In this document: one piece after another, positions 43,232 to 53,117 of the stretch
How the letters are laid out: every line of letters begins with the position of its first letter
Position numbering within the stretch: position 1 is the first letter of the stretch
Assembly: GCA_044226205.1 (NCBI GenBank)
Contig: JBGAHL010000002.1
Span: forward strand, 402,876-466,875
Source: M3007 sp044226205
Lineage (GTDB): Bacteria; Bacteroidota; Bacteroidia; Chitinophagales; Saprospiraceae
Reading direction: 5' to 3'
DNA: 64,000 bases
Notes under the pieces: generated by a model
The model's database searches: none
Told to the model about the DNA's origin: nothing
The model's input: the letters and a program-made list of their open reading frames with translations, nothing else
Made by a program: the position numbers and the translations under genes

Positions 43232-44656
43232 TTACAAAGCCTTCACCTCGCTCACGAGTTTCAACAAGGTATCTTTTGCATCCCCGAACAACATTTTGGT
43301 CTTCGGGTGATAGAACAGATCGTTTTCAATGCCGGCGTAGCCGGATTTCATCGAACGTTTCATTACGATGACGTTTTTGGCTTCCCAGACTTCCAGCACG
43401 GGCATGCCGTAAATCGGGCTGCTCGGGTCGTCTTTTGCAGCGGGGTTCACCACGTCGTTGGCGCCCACCACCACAACCACGTCGGTTTTGGTCAGGAATT
43501 CGTTGGCTTCTTCGAGGTCGAAGAGTTTGTTGTAAGGCACGTCGGCCTCGGCGAGCAGCACGTTCATGTGGCCCGGCATACGGCCGGCTACGGGGTGAAT
43601 GGCATAGCGCACGTCCACGCCGTTGGATTCAAGCAGATCGTCGAGTTCCTTGCAGATTTTCTGTGCCTGGGCCACAGCGAGGCCGTAGCCCGGTACGATG
43701 GCCACCGACTGCGAGTAGTTGAGCAACACGGCTGCATCGGTGAGGCTGATTTCCTTCACCGTTTGGTCGCCGGCTGTTTTTCCGGCTGCCGCGACGCCTC
43801 CGCCTCCGAAATTGCCGACGAGTACGTTGGCCAGGGAGCGGTTCATGGCCTTGCACATGAGTACCGTCAGGATACTGCCCGAAGCGCCCACAAGGATACC
43901 GCCGACGAGCATGATCAGGTTGTCGTAAATGATGCCCGCGGCCGCGGCCGTCAGGCCTGTGCAGGAGTTGAGCACGGAAATCACCACGGGCATATCGGCG
44001 CCGCCAATCGGGGCGACGAAGGAAAATCCGTAGATCAGCGCCACTGCAAACAGCACAAGTCCCCAGGTCATACCCGAAGCGCCGGCGCCCCACACGGTGT
44101 AGCCGATCAGACCGAGGATAAGGAGTACGATGATCATGTTGACGAGGCCGTGCCGCGGAAGCGTGATGGCCGAGTCTTTAACCAGGTCTTCCAGTTTGGC
44201 AAAGGCCAGCAAACTGCCTGTGAGCGATACGGCGCCGAAAAACATGGTGAACAGCACCAGGATCAGGCCGGAAGCGGCAGGCTGATGGTAGCCGTATTGC
44301 AGTTTCATTTCGGCGATGGCCAGTAGGGCTGCGCAACCGCCGCCAAGGCCGTTAAACAGCGAAACCATTTGCGGCATGGCCGTCATTTTCACCTGGTAGG
44401 CAGCACGCCAGCCCAGAAAGCCGCCGATTGCCAGCGCGCCGTACAGCAGTCCGAGTTTGAGGGTGCGCACATTGCTGCCCGCATCGGGGGCAGAGGGGTG
44501 CAGCAGCAAGGTGCCCAGCACCGCCAGGGTCATGCCGATCGCCGCCAGCTGATTGCCCCGCCGGGCTGTGTCCGGGTGACTGAGTTGCTTCAGACCCACC
44601 ACAAAGGTGATGGCGGCAACGAGATAGATCAGATCGAGTATATAGGAGATCAGCAT
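43232..44656 (-). CDS. pntB: NAD(P) transhydrogenase subunit beta
   Basis: 474 residues: about nine hydrophobic spans in the first 270, then the NADP-binding dIII domain with the VPGYGLAVAQAQ fingerprint and GANDVVNPAA at the C-terminal end. It transfers hydride from NADH to NADP+ driven by proton flow. It is the last gene of a three-gene unit, starting two bases after the small alpha subunit. Confidence 0.95.
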   Translation of the reverse strand: MLISYILDLIYLVAAITFVVGLKQLSHPDTARRGNQLAAIGMTLAVLGTLLLHPSAPDAGSNVRTLKLGLLYGALAIGGFLGWRAAYQVKMTAMPQMVSLFNGLGGGCAALLAIAEMKLQYGYHQPAASGLILVLFTMFFGAVSLTGSLLAFAKLEDLVKDSAITLPRHGLVNMIIVLLILGLIGYTVWGAGASGMTWGLVLFAVALIYGFSFVAPIGGADMPVVISVLNSCTGLTAAAAGIIYDNLIMLVGGILVGASGSILTVLMCKAMNRSLANVLVGNFGGGGVAAAGKTAGDQTVKEISLTDAAVLLNYSQSVAIVPGYGLAVAQAQKICKELDDLLESNGVDVRYAIHPVAGRMPGHMNVLLAEADVPYNKLFDLEEANEFLTKTDVVVVVGANDVVNPAAKDDPSSPIYGMPVLEVWEAKNVIVMKRSMKSGYAGIENDLFYHPKTKMLFGDAKDTLLKLVSEVKAL

Positions 44657-44658
44657 AC

Positions 44659-44970
44659 TTATTTTTTCTTCTTTTTAAACATTTCCAGCATCCGGTCCGT
44701 CACGGCGAAGCCGCCGACGACGTTGAGGGTGCCAAATACCACGGCGACGAAGCCGACTGCCAGCGACCAGTAGTCGTCGGCGCGAGCCTGGAACAAGACG
44801 ATGATCGCGCCCACCAGCACCACCCCGTGGATGGCATTGGCGCCCGACATCAGCGGCGTGTGCAAGACGGCCGGCACTTTGGAAATCACTTCGATGCCGA
44901 GCAGGATGCTGAAAATCAGCAGGTAAACCAGTAAAAGGTTGTCGTGCAGGAATTGTAAAATCGCTTCCAT
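44659..44970 (-). CDS. pntAB: NAD(P) transhydrogenase alpha subunit, membrane part
   Basis: 103 residues with three hydrophobic spans (LLLVYLLIFSILLGIEV, AIHGVVLVGAIIVLF, AVGFVAVVFGTLNVVGGF) and a Lys-rich tail. It matches the C-terminal membrane section of enterobacterial PntA encoded as a separate gene, as in Rhodospirillum. It lies between the soluble alpha subunit and pntB. Confidence 0.93.
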   Translation of the reverse strand: MEAILQFLHDNLLLVYLLIFSILLGIEVISKVPAVLHTPLMSGANAIHGVVLVGAIIVLFQARADDYWSLAVGFVAVVFGTLNVVGGFAVTDRMLEMFKKKKK

Positions 44971-45022
44971 AGAAATATAGCGGAGCCGGGCTCCGGCTGT
45001 TTAGGATGATTTTTCGTAAATA

Positions 45023-46120
45023 TCAGGCAGCCGGCTTGTCATGGCGACCGGCGATGCAGCTTTCGCGCACGATCTCGTTGCCAAAATCGAGGTGCAAAGC
45101 GCCTTCCTTGTTGATGAGCAGTTTGAGGAAATTGGTCACGTTATTACCAAACATGGTGCTGGCGTCTTGCGGCATCCGGGCGGCCAGGTTGGAATCTCCG
45201 ACGATGGAGACGCCGTTGTGGCGAATGGTTTTCCCGTCCTGCGTAAGGTTGCAGTTGCCGCCGGTGCTGGCGGCCAAATCGACCACCACGCTGCCCGGGC
45301 GCATTTTTTCCACCGTCTCTGCCGGCAGCAGCAGGGGCGCCTTGCGGCCGCGTACCTGTGCCGTGGTAATCACCAGGTCGGCTTTGGCTGCGCGGGCCTG
45401 TACTTCGGCGCGCTGACGCTGGAGGAATTCCTCGCTTTGCTGAACGGCATAGCCGCCCGCGCCGCGATCGTCCACCGCGCCTTCGACCTCCACGAACTTG
45501 GCGCCGAGGCTTTCCACCTCTTCCTTGGCGGCAGCGCGCGTATCGAAGGCCTCCACAGCGGCGCCCAGACGGCGCGCCGTAGCGATGGCCTGCAAGCCCG
45601 CCACGCCGGCGCCCAGCACCAGCACCTTGGAAGGTTTGATACTGCCGGCTGCCGTCACCATCATGGGGATGTAGCGGCTCAATTGCGTGGCGCCGATCAG
45701 CACGGCCTGGTAGCCGGCGATGGAAGCCATCGAGGAAAGCACGTCCATTGCCTGCGCCAGCGTGGTGCGCGGGATCATGTCGAGGCTGAACGCGACAAGC
45801 CCCTGCTCGTTGAGGTTGGCAGCAATTTCGGTATTGACAAAGGGCTGAAACTGGGAGACCAGCACAGCGCCGAATTTAACTTGTTTGCGTTCTTCTTCTT
45901 CGGGAGGAAACACGCTCACCAAAAGATCGGCGGAGTGCAGCACTTCCTTGCGCGATACCACCCGGGCGTGTTGGGCATATTCTGCATCGGAGAAAAACGC
46001 GGCATCGCCGGCGCCGCTTTCCACCACGATATCCAGGCCGGGAACAGCGAGTTTGGCGAGGTTGGCGGGGGTGAGGGCAACGCGGGGGTCGTTGGATTCC
46101 TTAAGTAGTCCTAGCGTCAT
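45023..46120 (-). CDS. pntAA: NAD(P) transhydrogenase alpha subunit, NAD-binding part
   Basis: 365 residues. The alanine-dehydrogenase/PNT N-terminal domain (ESNDPRVALTPANLAKL) is followed by the Rossmann domain with GAGVAGLQAIATARRLGA and the RQRAEVQARAAKADLVITT segment. It binds NAD(H) as dI of the transhydrogenase. First gene of the unit, with a 52-base gap to the membrane part. Confidence 0.95.
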   Translation of the reverse strand: MTLGLLKESNDPRVALTPANLAKLAVPGLDIVVESGAGDAAFFSDAEYAQHARVVSRKEVLHSADLLVSVFPPEEEERKQVKFGAVLVSQFQPFVNTEIAANLNEQGLVAFSLDMIPRTTLAQAMDVLSSMASIAGYQAVLIGATQLSRYIPMMVTAAGSIKPSKVLVLGAGVAGLQAIATARRLGAAVEAFDTRAAAKEEVESLGAKFVEVEGAVDDRGAGGYAVQQSEEFLQRQRAEVQARAAKADLVITTAQVRGRKAPLLLPAETVEKMRPGSVVVDLAASTGGNCNLTQDGKTIRHNGVSIVGDSNLAARMPQDASTMFGNNVTNFLKLLINKEGALHLDFGNEIVRESCIAGRHDKPAA

Positions 46121-46276
46121 GGCAAAAGGTCAGAGCATTTTGTTGCGGCGGCGAAAATAGGGCAAGCAAGGCGAGCTTGTTTGCTGAAATTGAAAGTTGG
46201 TGAAAAAAAATTGGGAAATGCGTGAACCAAAGTCGATTTGTTAAATCAGGTTCTCCCGGTCGGACAAATTTTACCC

Positions 46277-47656
46277 CTACTGAAACAAGGCCCGCTTCAA
46301 CTCCTCCACCTTGCCCAGCGCCATCACCCGAATGCCGTATTTTTTCAAATCGAGCCCCTTTGCATTGTACTTTGAAATATAAATTTCCTTGAAGCCCAGG
46401 CGGTCGGCCTCGGCGATCCGCTGTTCGATGCGGTTGACGGCCCGGATTTCGCCGCTCAGCCCCACCTCGCCCGCGAAACAAACGTCGGACGGCACGCTCA
46501 CATCCTGTAACGATGAAATCAGGGAGGCCACGATGGCCAGGTCGATGGCCGGGTCTTCGACGCGAATACCGCCGGCAATGTTGAGAAACACGTCATTCAT
46601 GCTGAAAAAATAGCCGCAGCGCTTTTCCAAAACGGCCAGCAGCATCTGGAGGCGGCGCATATCGAAGCCCGTGGCAGAGCGCTGGGGCGTGCCGTACACC
46701 GATTTGGACACCAACGCCTGCGTCTCGATCAACATCGGGCGCATGCCTTCCATCGTAGCGGCCACGGCGCAGCCGCTGAGGTCTTCGTCGGACTGGCTGA
46801 GCAGCAGTTCCGACGGATTGGTCACTTCCCGCAGGCCGGCGCTTTGCATTTCGTAAATCCCCATCTCGTCGGTGCTGCCGAAGCGATTTTTGAGGGTGCG
46901 CAGGATGCGGTAGGTATTATGGCGGTCGCCTTCGAATTGCAGCACGCAATCGACAATGTGTTCGAGCAGTTTCGGTCCGGCGATGTCGCCCTCCTTGTTG
47001 ATGTGGCCGATCAGGAAAACGGGAATATTGGTTTCCTTGGCAAAACGCAGCAACTCGGCCGCGCATTCGCGCACCTGGCTGACGCCGCCGGGCGCCGAAT
47101 CGAGGTGCGGAGTGCTCATGGTCTGGATCGAATCGATCACCAGCAGGCGGGGTTGCAGGTCCTGCGCCTGTTGCAGTATTTTGGTCGTGTTGGTTTCGGT
47201 CAAAATGTAACAATCGCTTCCCGCGGCGCTCAGGCGGTCGGCGCGCATCTTGATTTGTTCTTCACTTTCTTCGCCACTGACATACAACACTTTAACCGGC
47301 GTCTGCAAGGCGATCTGGAGCATCAGGGTACTTTTCCCGATGCCGGGCTGCCCGCCGATCAGCACCAGCGAGCCGGGCACGATACCGCCGCCCAACACAC
47401 GGTTGAGTTCGCCGTCGGGCGTGGGCAGGCGCAGGGTTGTACCCGACTGGATGTGTTGCAGGGGCACGGCTTTCACCATGTCCTGTTTGCCGTTGTCGCC
47501 GGCCCAGGAGCGGCGTTTCTCCTCCGCCACGGTTTCTTTCTGGATAATTTCCTCCTGATACGTATTCCATTCGCCGCAATGGGGGCATTTGCCCAGCCAT
47601 TTGGGAGAGGAAGCGCCGCAGGACGAACAGAAAAAGATGGTTTTGGCTTTGGCCAT
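46277..47656 (-). CDS. radA: DNA repair protein RadA
   Basis: 459 residues. Four-cysteine zinc finger (Cys10, Cys13, Cys24, Cys27). RecA-like ATPase with Walker A GQPGIGKST (102-110) and the RadA-specific KNRFG motif (256-260). The C-terminal Lon-like domain lacks a need for proteolysis in this family. RadA drives branch migration in recombinational repair. It starts 15 bases after the TonB-domain gene, so both are probably on one transcript. Confidence 0.96.
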   Translation of the reverse strand: MAKAKTIFFCSSCGASSPKWLGKCPHCGEWNTYQEEIIQKETVAEEKRRSWAGDNGKQDMVKAVPLQHIQSGTTLRLPTPDGELNRVLGGGIVPGSLVLIGGQPGIGKSTLMLQIALQTPVKVLYVSGEESEEQIKMRADRLSAAGSDCYILTETNTTKILQQAQDLQPRLLVIDSIQTMSTPHLDSAPGGVSQVRECAAELLRFAKETNIPVFLIGHINKEGDIAGPKLLEHIVDCVLQFEGDRHNTYRILRTLKNRFGSTDEMGIYEMQSAGLREVTNPSELLLSQSDEDLSGCAVAATMEGMRPMLIETQALVSKSVYGTPQRSATGFDMRRLQMLLAVLEKRCGYFFSMNDVFLNIAGGIRVEDPAIDLAIVASLISSLQDVSVPSDVCFAGEVGLSGEIRAVNRIEQRIAEADRLGFKEIYISKYNAKGLDLKKYGIRVMALGKVEELKRALFQ

Positions 47657-47671
47657 ATAGCAAACTTGAAA

Positions 47672-48088
47672 TTATTCGGGATGGATATAAATGACCTGCC
47701 CCCAACGGGTGCGGACCGGCCGACCGTCCTGTTCGCCGGGCCTGAATCGCGGCATTTCCGCCAGCCGCCGCAGGATCGCCTGCGTCCAGGGATGGTCGGC
47801 GTTGCGCATGGCGCAAATATTGGACACGCTGCCGTCGGCCTCGATAATGTATTGCACCGCTACCCTGCCGATCACCTCCTGCGTAGAATCGAGCGGCGGA
47901 AAAGCCGCCTCGTGGATAAAACGAAGCATGGCCTGCTCTCCGCCGGGGTATTCCGGCATGCGGCTCAGAGAATATGCCTCCACGACACCTGCCGTATCCA
48001 ACTCCGTGCATTGCGCCCTCGCTGCCAAGCCGAAGGCCAGCAGGAGCGGGAGCAAAAACGCGCGTTTCGATATGGACAGTTTGTTCAT
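47672..48088 (-). CDS. soluble TonB C-terminal-domain protein
   Basis: 138 residues. A signal peptide (hydrophobic AFLLPLLLAFGLAARA, cleavage near AQ) replaces the membrane anchor and proline-rich part of normal TonB. The rest is a TonB C-terminal domain: MPEYPGGEQAMLRFI, VAVQYIIEADGSVSNI, RRLAEMPRFRPGEQDGRPV. Such stand-alone domains are common in Bacteroidota; their role is unclear. It sits directly upstream of radA. Confidence 0.85.
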   Translation of the reverse strand: MNKLSISKRAFLLPLLLAFGLAARAQCTELDTAGVVEAYSLSRMPEYPGGEQAMLRFIHEAAFPPLDSTQEVIGRVAVQYIIEADGSVSNICAMRNADHPWTQAILRRLAEMPRFRPGEQDGRPVRTRWGQVIYIHPE

Positions 48089-48142
48089 TTCGCCTCAAAA
48101 ATATGACTTTTTAAAACAAAAATTTTTAAATTAAAACAAAAA

Positions 48143-48170
48143 GCGGCGACCCCATTGCCAGGGTCGCCGC
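48143..48170 (-). terminator. intrinsic terminator for the PKD protein gene
   Basis: Perfect 10-bp stem GCGGCGACCC (48143-48152) / GGGTCGCCGC (48161-48170). On the minus strand it is followed by TTTTTGTTTTAA, as expected for the gene ending at 48249. Confidence 0.85.
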
Positions 48171-48248
48171 AAGTAGCGATTCAAAATGTTGTCAACACGG
48201 GTATGTTACAATCCTCAAAGTTTTACAGTCCGAATCGGATTGGGCCGA

Positions 48249-50270
48249 TTAGTTTTTCATCAGTTTCAGGGTTTGCACCTGATTCTCGGAACGGAGCTGC
48301 ACGAGGTAAATACCGGGTTTGAGGTCCTTCAGCGGTACGCGCACGGCGTTGGGGCCCGCAGCGGCTTCCTGTTGCTGACGCAGCACGGTCTGGCCCGACA
48401 CGTCGGTCACGCGCAATTCGTAAGCAGCCGATTCGCGGCTCGTGAAGGCCAGTGTAGCCTCATCGGATGCCGGGTTGGGGAACATGCGGGCGCCTTCAAA
48501 GGCCGTCACTTCCTTGGTGTCGGTTGCGCCGGTGGCCAGGCCCAGCACGCCGCCGTTGCCGCCGAAGCGGAAGAACGGATCGGTCGTATCGAGGTCGAAA
48601 GAGATCGTGCTGTTGCAGGAATCGGCGACAATGCTCAGGGTCACGGTGTACACGCCCGGTTCTGTGTAGGTATGGAACGGATTCTGTTCGGTACTCGTAG
48701 CGCCATCGCCGAAATCCCAGGACCAGGACTGGATTGCGCCGGGCGAGCTCGACAGATCGAGGAAGAAGAAACCGTTGCCCGTGCTGTCGGGTATCGGGAA
48801 GAACATGGCCTGGCAATCGTATTCCGTCCAGGGGAAGTCGCCCACGTAAATTTCCATGGAAATATCGCTCTCGCAGCCGTCAAGCGTCTCGATGTGCAGG
48901 GTCACGGTGTACAAACCGGCCTGTGCATAGGTGTGGACCGGGTTCTGCTCGCCGCTGGTGGCGCCGTCGCCGAAATCCCAGGCCCAGGATTGTACCGCAC
49001 CGAAAGAAAGGTCGAAGAAGCTGATTTCGAGCGAGTTAAAGCCGCCGCTCGGGTTGCTCGGGTCGAGGCCCCAGCTAACGCCGAACATGGCCTGGCAACC
49101 GTAGTAGAACGTGTCGATGACGCCGCCGCCGAAAGTGCAAACTACGTCGCAGGCATAGGATTCGCAGCCGCTGGCCGTCGTGGTGGTCAGCGATACCGTG
49201 TACACGCCATCGGCGCCATAGGTATGCGTCGGATTGGCCTCGGCGCTCGTGGTGCCATCGCCGAAATCCCAGAAGTAACTCACGACCACATCCGTCGGGT
49301 CGGGTGTGTAGGTCTGGGAGGAAAAGGAGTAGGTCAGCGGGCTGTTGGAACTGTACCAGAAATAGGTCTGGCAGTCGGGGAAGGGCGGGAACGAGTCGAA
49401 GCAGATCGTAAAATTGGCCGTGGCGCCGCCGTTCACGATGGGGGCGTTGACTTCAAGAAGGCCCGTGCAATTGTCGTAAGTCTGAACCAGTACGGTACTC
49501 GCCGTGTCGGGCACTTCCACAACCATTTCGTAGTACCCGTTGGCATCTGTAAAAGTATCGTAGAAGGTAAAAGGGTTGGCGCCCGGCGCCGAAACCCACC
49601 AGTCGCCGGCAGGCTGGCCATTGGTATAACTCACCTGACCGCTCACCGTCACTTCCACCGTTGGGCCGGTGTAAAAGCCCGGTACGTTGATCGAAATCGT
49701 TGAAGAGGCGGAGCAATTCGGCGACACAGCCGTCAGCGTAATGGTATAGACGCCATCCTGCGCATAGGTATGTTCTACCTGCTGGCCGGTTCCGGAAGTG
49801 CCGTCGCCAAAATCCCAGGTAAATTCGAAGCCCGGACCGCCATACGCATCGGCAAAAAACTGGACCGTCAGCGGTGCGGAAGGGTCTTGCTGCCAGAAAC
49901 CGATAAACGCCATGCAGGTCGTATCGGGCCAGGGGTTGTCGAAGCAAAGGGCAAAGTCGGCCGTTGCGCCGCCATTCAGGACGGGCACCAGTTGAAGTAC
50001 GGGCGCCTGGTAACAGGAGTCAATGGTCGAAATTTCGAGCAGCGTCCCTTCGGGAGCATTGTCGATTTGCGCGGTGTAGTCCCCGTTGGCATCGGTGTAA
50101 ACGGTCACACTCGTGGCCGGGTCGTTGCCCGTGATCCAGACCGGGTAGTTCGGCAAACCCGCGCCGGTAGGAAAACTGGTAACATGACCCGACACCGTTG
50201 CCGTTTGGGCCACCAGGCGAAGGGCGGCAGCAAACAGCAGGAAGGTCAGCGTTAGCCTTGTGTGTTTCAT
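48249..50270 (-). CDS. T9SS-exported protein with four PKD domains
   Basis: 673 residues. Signal peptide (LTLTFLLFAAALRLVA, cleavage near AQ). Two carboxypeptidase-regulatory/CNA-B-like domains (GHVTSFPTGAGLPNYP and GQVSYTNGQPAGDWW) alternate with four PKD domains, each with (F/W)DFGDGT or WDFGDGA and an HTY strand. A type A sorting domain is at the end (MFPNPASDEATL, LKPGIYLVQL). It is probably a surface or secreted binding protein. A terminator follows at 48143-48170. The next gene upstream (50340) is also a T9SS protein. Confidence 0.9.
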   Translation of the reverse strand: MKHTRLTLTFLLFAAALRLVAQTATVSGHVTSFPTGAGLPNYPVWITGNDPATSVTVYTDANGDYTAQIDNAPEGTLLEISTIDSCYQAPVLQLVPVLNGGATADFALCFDNPWPDTTCMAFIGFWQQDPSAPLTVQFFADAYGGPGFEFTWDFGDGTSGTGQQVEHTYAQDGVYTITLTAVSPNCSASSTISINVPGFYTGPTVEVTVSGQVSYTNGQPAGDWWVSAPGANPFTFYDTFTDANGYYEMVVEVPDTASTVLVQTYDNCTGLLEVNAPIVNGGATANFTICFDSFPPFPDCQTYFWYSSNSPLTYSFSSQTYTPDPTDVVVSYFWDFGDGTTSAEANPTHTYGADGVYTVSLTTTTASGCESYACDVVCTFGGGVIDTFYYGCQAMFGVSWGLDPSNPSGGFNSLEISFFDLSFGAVQSWAWDFGDGATSGEQNPVHTYAQAGLYTVTLHIETLDGCESDISMEIYVGDFPWTEYDCQAMFFPIPDSTGNGFFFLDLSSSPGAIQSWSWDFGDGATSTEQNPFHTYTEPGVYTVTLSIVADSCNSTISFDLDTTDPFFRFGGNGGVLGLATGATDTKEVTAFEGARMFPNPASDEATLAFTSRESAAYELRVTDVSGQTVLRQQQEAAAGPNAVRVPLKDLKPGIYLVQLRSENQVQTLKLMKN

Positions 50271-50339
50271 GGTAAAAAGTTTTTGTGTTTGTGTGAATGT
50301 GGTTGAAAATGAAAGTGTTCGGCGCGCGCGAAATCTTTA

Positions 50340-51425
50340 TTATTCGATACTCAGCTTCTGAAAATAAAGCCCCGTATCCGTTTGAATTTGAAGAAAATAC
50401 AGGCCGGCCTTCAACTCGGGCAAGCGACAGGAATAGCGCCGGTCGTCGGGCCGGGCCTGTAGTATGATTCGGCCGGCTGCGTCGGACAGGGAAATCTGAC
50501 GCACAGGCTCGGATGATTCGATTGAAAAAGCGTCGCTGGCCGGGTTGGGGGTCACCAGCGGTTGCCCGACCTTGCGTTCGGGTCGCTCCACACTGGCCGT
50601 GGCGTCGGGCACCACGGTAAGCCACAAGGTGTCGCCGGCGACCGTCGTTTCGTTGCCAAAACGGTCGAGCACCCTGATCGAGTCGATGCGCAGCATAAAA
50701 CTCTCCTGCACCCCGACGACATCGTCGATGACAATAAAATCCGCATCGCCGATGGGGCCGTAGCCGCTTTTTTCATTGTGGTCGGTGCGCACCCAGCCCA
50801 CGTCGATGCGCTTGCTCGATACGCGATTGACGCCGAAAATGCGGTCGTTGTCGGGGTTTGCCCAGGAGTACCCGCCCAGTTCGAGGTCCACCTGATCCAC
50901 GTCGATAAATTCCTCATCGACAAAAATGGAGAACGCGATCCCGTAAAAATCTTCCAGCGGCAGATCGGGCGAGCCCAGCACGAGAGGCAGGGTAAATTGC
51001 TGTCCGCCAACGAGTTGCGAAGGCGCCGCGTTGTCGTCGAAATGCAGCGAAGGGTCGAGCCCCTGCACGCCGGTCTGGTACACATCGGGCGTCACCGGGC
51101 CGTGGGTTTTGCCATAATGCACGTAAATCGGGAAGGCGTCGTAGTAATAATTGACAATCCCGTCGCCGTTGCAATCGGCATAGGCATAATTGGTCCCGTT
51201 GGCAAATTGCCCCGACCAAGGCGAAGCCTGCACGGGCAGCCAGTTGACGTTCACGGAGTCGCGCTCCGGGCCGATGTAGTTGTAAGCCAACCCGAGGTGC
51301 AGAAAATCAATGTTGTTTACCACCCCGTTGTTCGTCACGTCGCCGGGCCACACCTGCAGCGACTGGCCGTTCGCAAGCGCCGAACCGCACAAGACCAAAA
51401 GCAGATTAATCAGAAGTCGTTTCAT
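50340..51425 (-). CDS. T9SS-exported protein with dockerin-like calcium loops
   Basis: 361 residues from the ATG at 51425, giving the signal peptide KRLLINLLLVLCGSALA; an ATG at 51476 adds a leader with no signal. The mature N-terminus has paired EF-hand-like loops of dockerin type (WPGDVTNNGVVNNIDFL and ADCNGDGIVNYYYDAF). A beta-rich section follows, then a sorting domain (VTPNPASDAFSI, LKAGLYFLQI). The dockerin-like part may bind calcium or a partner. The 276 bases upstream are AT-rich and hold no gene that I can support. Confidence 0.85.
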   Translation of the reverse strand: MKRLLINLLLVLCGSALANGQSLQVWPGDVTNNGVVNNIDFLHLGLAYNYIGPERDSVNVNWLPVQASPWSGQFANGTNYAYADCNGDGIVNYYYDAFPIYVHYGKTHGPVTPDVYQTGVQGLDPSLHFDDNAAPSQLVGGQQFTLPLVLGSPDLPLEDFYGIAFSIFVDEEFIDVDQVDLELGGYSWANPDNDRIFGVNRVSSKRIDVGWVRTDHNEKSGYGPIGDADFIVIDDVVGVQESFMLRIDSIRVLDRFGNETTVAGDTLWLTVVPDATASVERPERKVGQPLVTPNPASDAFSIESSEPVRQISLSDAAGRIILQARPDDRRYSCRLPELKAGLYFLQIQTDTGLYFQKLSIE

Positions 51426-51701
51426 GTTTATTTCAATCGGGCTGCCAAATTCGGTTGACATGTATTGATGGTACAAAAGTGCCGGGGAAACACCGGGCAG
51501 GCAAATACAATTTGGACAAAAAATCGGAGTTATCAGTGTTCATGACTTAGATTTTATTTTTATTAAAAAATTGACATTCAGTTTTTTATATCAAAAATTG
51601 CTGTTGTTAAAATTTTAAAAAATCATTTTTTTAATAAAAATAATATCCTTCCTGCTCCTAATTTCGCCACGCGGCGACAAAAAATCGCACCCTCGCAGCC
51701 T

Positions 51702-53117
51702 GTGGAAAAAAGCAAACTGATCGAACTGTTGCGCAGCTTCTCGCCGAGGGAATGGAAAACATTCGCGGCTTTTATTGCATCGCCCTATTTCAACCGCAAC
51801 GAACAAGTGACCCGACTGGGCAGCTGGCTCGCGGGGCAAGCCCCTGCCCTGGACAAAGTCGGGCGCGCGGGTGCCTGGCGCGCCTTGTTTGGCGATACGC
51901 CGCCCGACGACAAGGCCCTGAACCACCTGATGTCGCAACTGCTCGATCTTGCCGAGCGCTTCATCGGGCAGGAACGCTTCGAGGCCGACCGTACGGCCGC
52001 GACGCTCTACACCCTCGACGGCCTTTCGCGGCGCGGGTTGCACAAACATTACCGTTTTATCGCCGACCAGCTCGGCGCGACGCTCGAGAAATCGCCCCTG
52101 CGCGACGCCAGTCATTTTTACCGGCTCTACCAGCTGAACGACCTCGAAAGGGCGCATTTCGACCGGCAAGGACTGCGCCGCCTGCATGAAAGCGCGCAAA
52201 CAGCGGCCGACAGTCTGGACCATTTTTACCTGACGGAAAAACTGAAATACACCTGCGCCATGCTTAACAGTCAGGCGGTCGTCACGGCGCCTTTTCACCT
52301 GCACTGGCTGGAAGAAATCCGGCGGGCGTTTGACGAGCGCCCCGTGCCCGCCGAGGCGCCGGGTATCGATATTTATTTGCGCATCCTGCGCCTGCTGACC
52401 CGCGAAACGGCCGACGAGGACTTTCGGCACCTGAAATTTTTACTGCCGCATTGCGTCGGCCGCTTTGAAAAAGCCGAGATGGCTACCCTGTACGAATACG
52501 CGCTCAACTATTGTATTCGCCAGATCAGGAAAGTGCGGGAAGAATACGTGGAAGAAGCCCTTTTGCTGTACGAACAAGGCGTGGAGTCGGGCATTCTGAT
52601 CAGCGCCGCCGGACGACTTTCGCCCTGGCATTTCAAAAACATCATCAAACTCGCCCTGCGCCTGCGCCGCTTCGACTGGGCCGAACAATTTATCCGCGAC
52701 AAAAACGCCCTGCTCGACGAGGATTTCAAAACAGATGCCCTGCACTACAACCTGGCCGAACTGTTTTTCTACACACGGCGCTACGACAAGGCCCTGCACC
52801 ACCTCAACCAGGTCGAATTTACAGACGTGTACTACAACCTGGGCGCCAAGGTGATGCTCGCCAAAATTTACCACGAAACGGATGCGTACGACGCCCTGGA
52901 AAGCCTGCTACACGCGTTTCGGCTCTATTTGCAGCGCAACAGAATCGTGTCCGAAGACACCCGCCGCGCCTATCTGAATTTCATCCAATTGCTCCACCGC
53001 CTCGTGCGCGCCACACCCGAGCGGCTGCCCGCGCTGCGGCGGGAAGTGGAAAATACCGCGACCCTGACAGAGAAAAACTGGCTGGTGGAGCAGATGGGAA
53101 AAACAGAGAGCCAATGA
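51702..53117 (+). CDS. helical-repeat protein, paralogue of the 30198 gene
   Basis: 471 residues from a GTG start. It opens with LIELLRSFSPREWKTFAAFI and SPYFNRNEQ, then becomes all-helical. NYCIRQIRKVREEYVEEALLLYEQGV and YNLAELFFYTRRYDKALHHL match the corresponding places in the 454-residue protein at 30198-31562. No signal peptide. Lineage-specific family with TPR-like character; function unknown. It is not adjacent to its paralogue, so the two are old duplicates or separately placed members of a larger family. Confidence 0.8.
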   Translation: MEKSKLIELLRSFSPREWKTFAAFIASPYFNRNEQVTRLGSWLAGQAPALDKVGRAGAWRALFGDTPPDDKALNHLMSQLLDLAERFIGQERFEADRTAATLYTLDGLSRRGLHKHYRFIADQLGATLEKSPLRDASHFYRLYQLNDLERAHFDRQGLRRLHESAQTAADSLDHFYLTEKLKYTCAMLNSQAVVTAPFHLHWLEEIRRAFDERPVPAEAPGIDIYLRILRLLTRETADEDFRHLKFLLPHCVGRFEKAEMATLYEYALNYCIRQIRKVREEYVEEALLLYEQGVESGILISAAGRLSPWHFKNIIKLALRLRRFDWAEQFIRDKNALLDEDFKTDALHYNLAELFFYTRRYDKALHHLNQVEFTDVYYNLGAKVMLAKIYHETDAYDALESLLHAFRLYLQRNRIVSEDTRRAYLNFIQLLHRLVRATPERLPALRREVENTATLTEKNWLVEQMGKTESQ

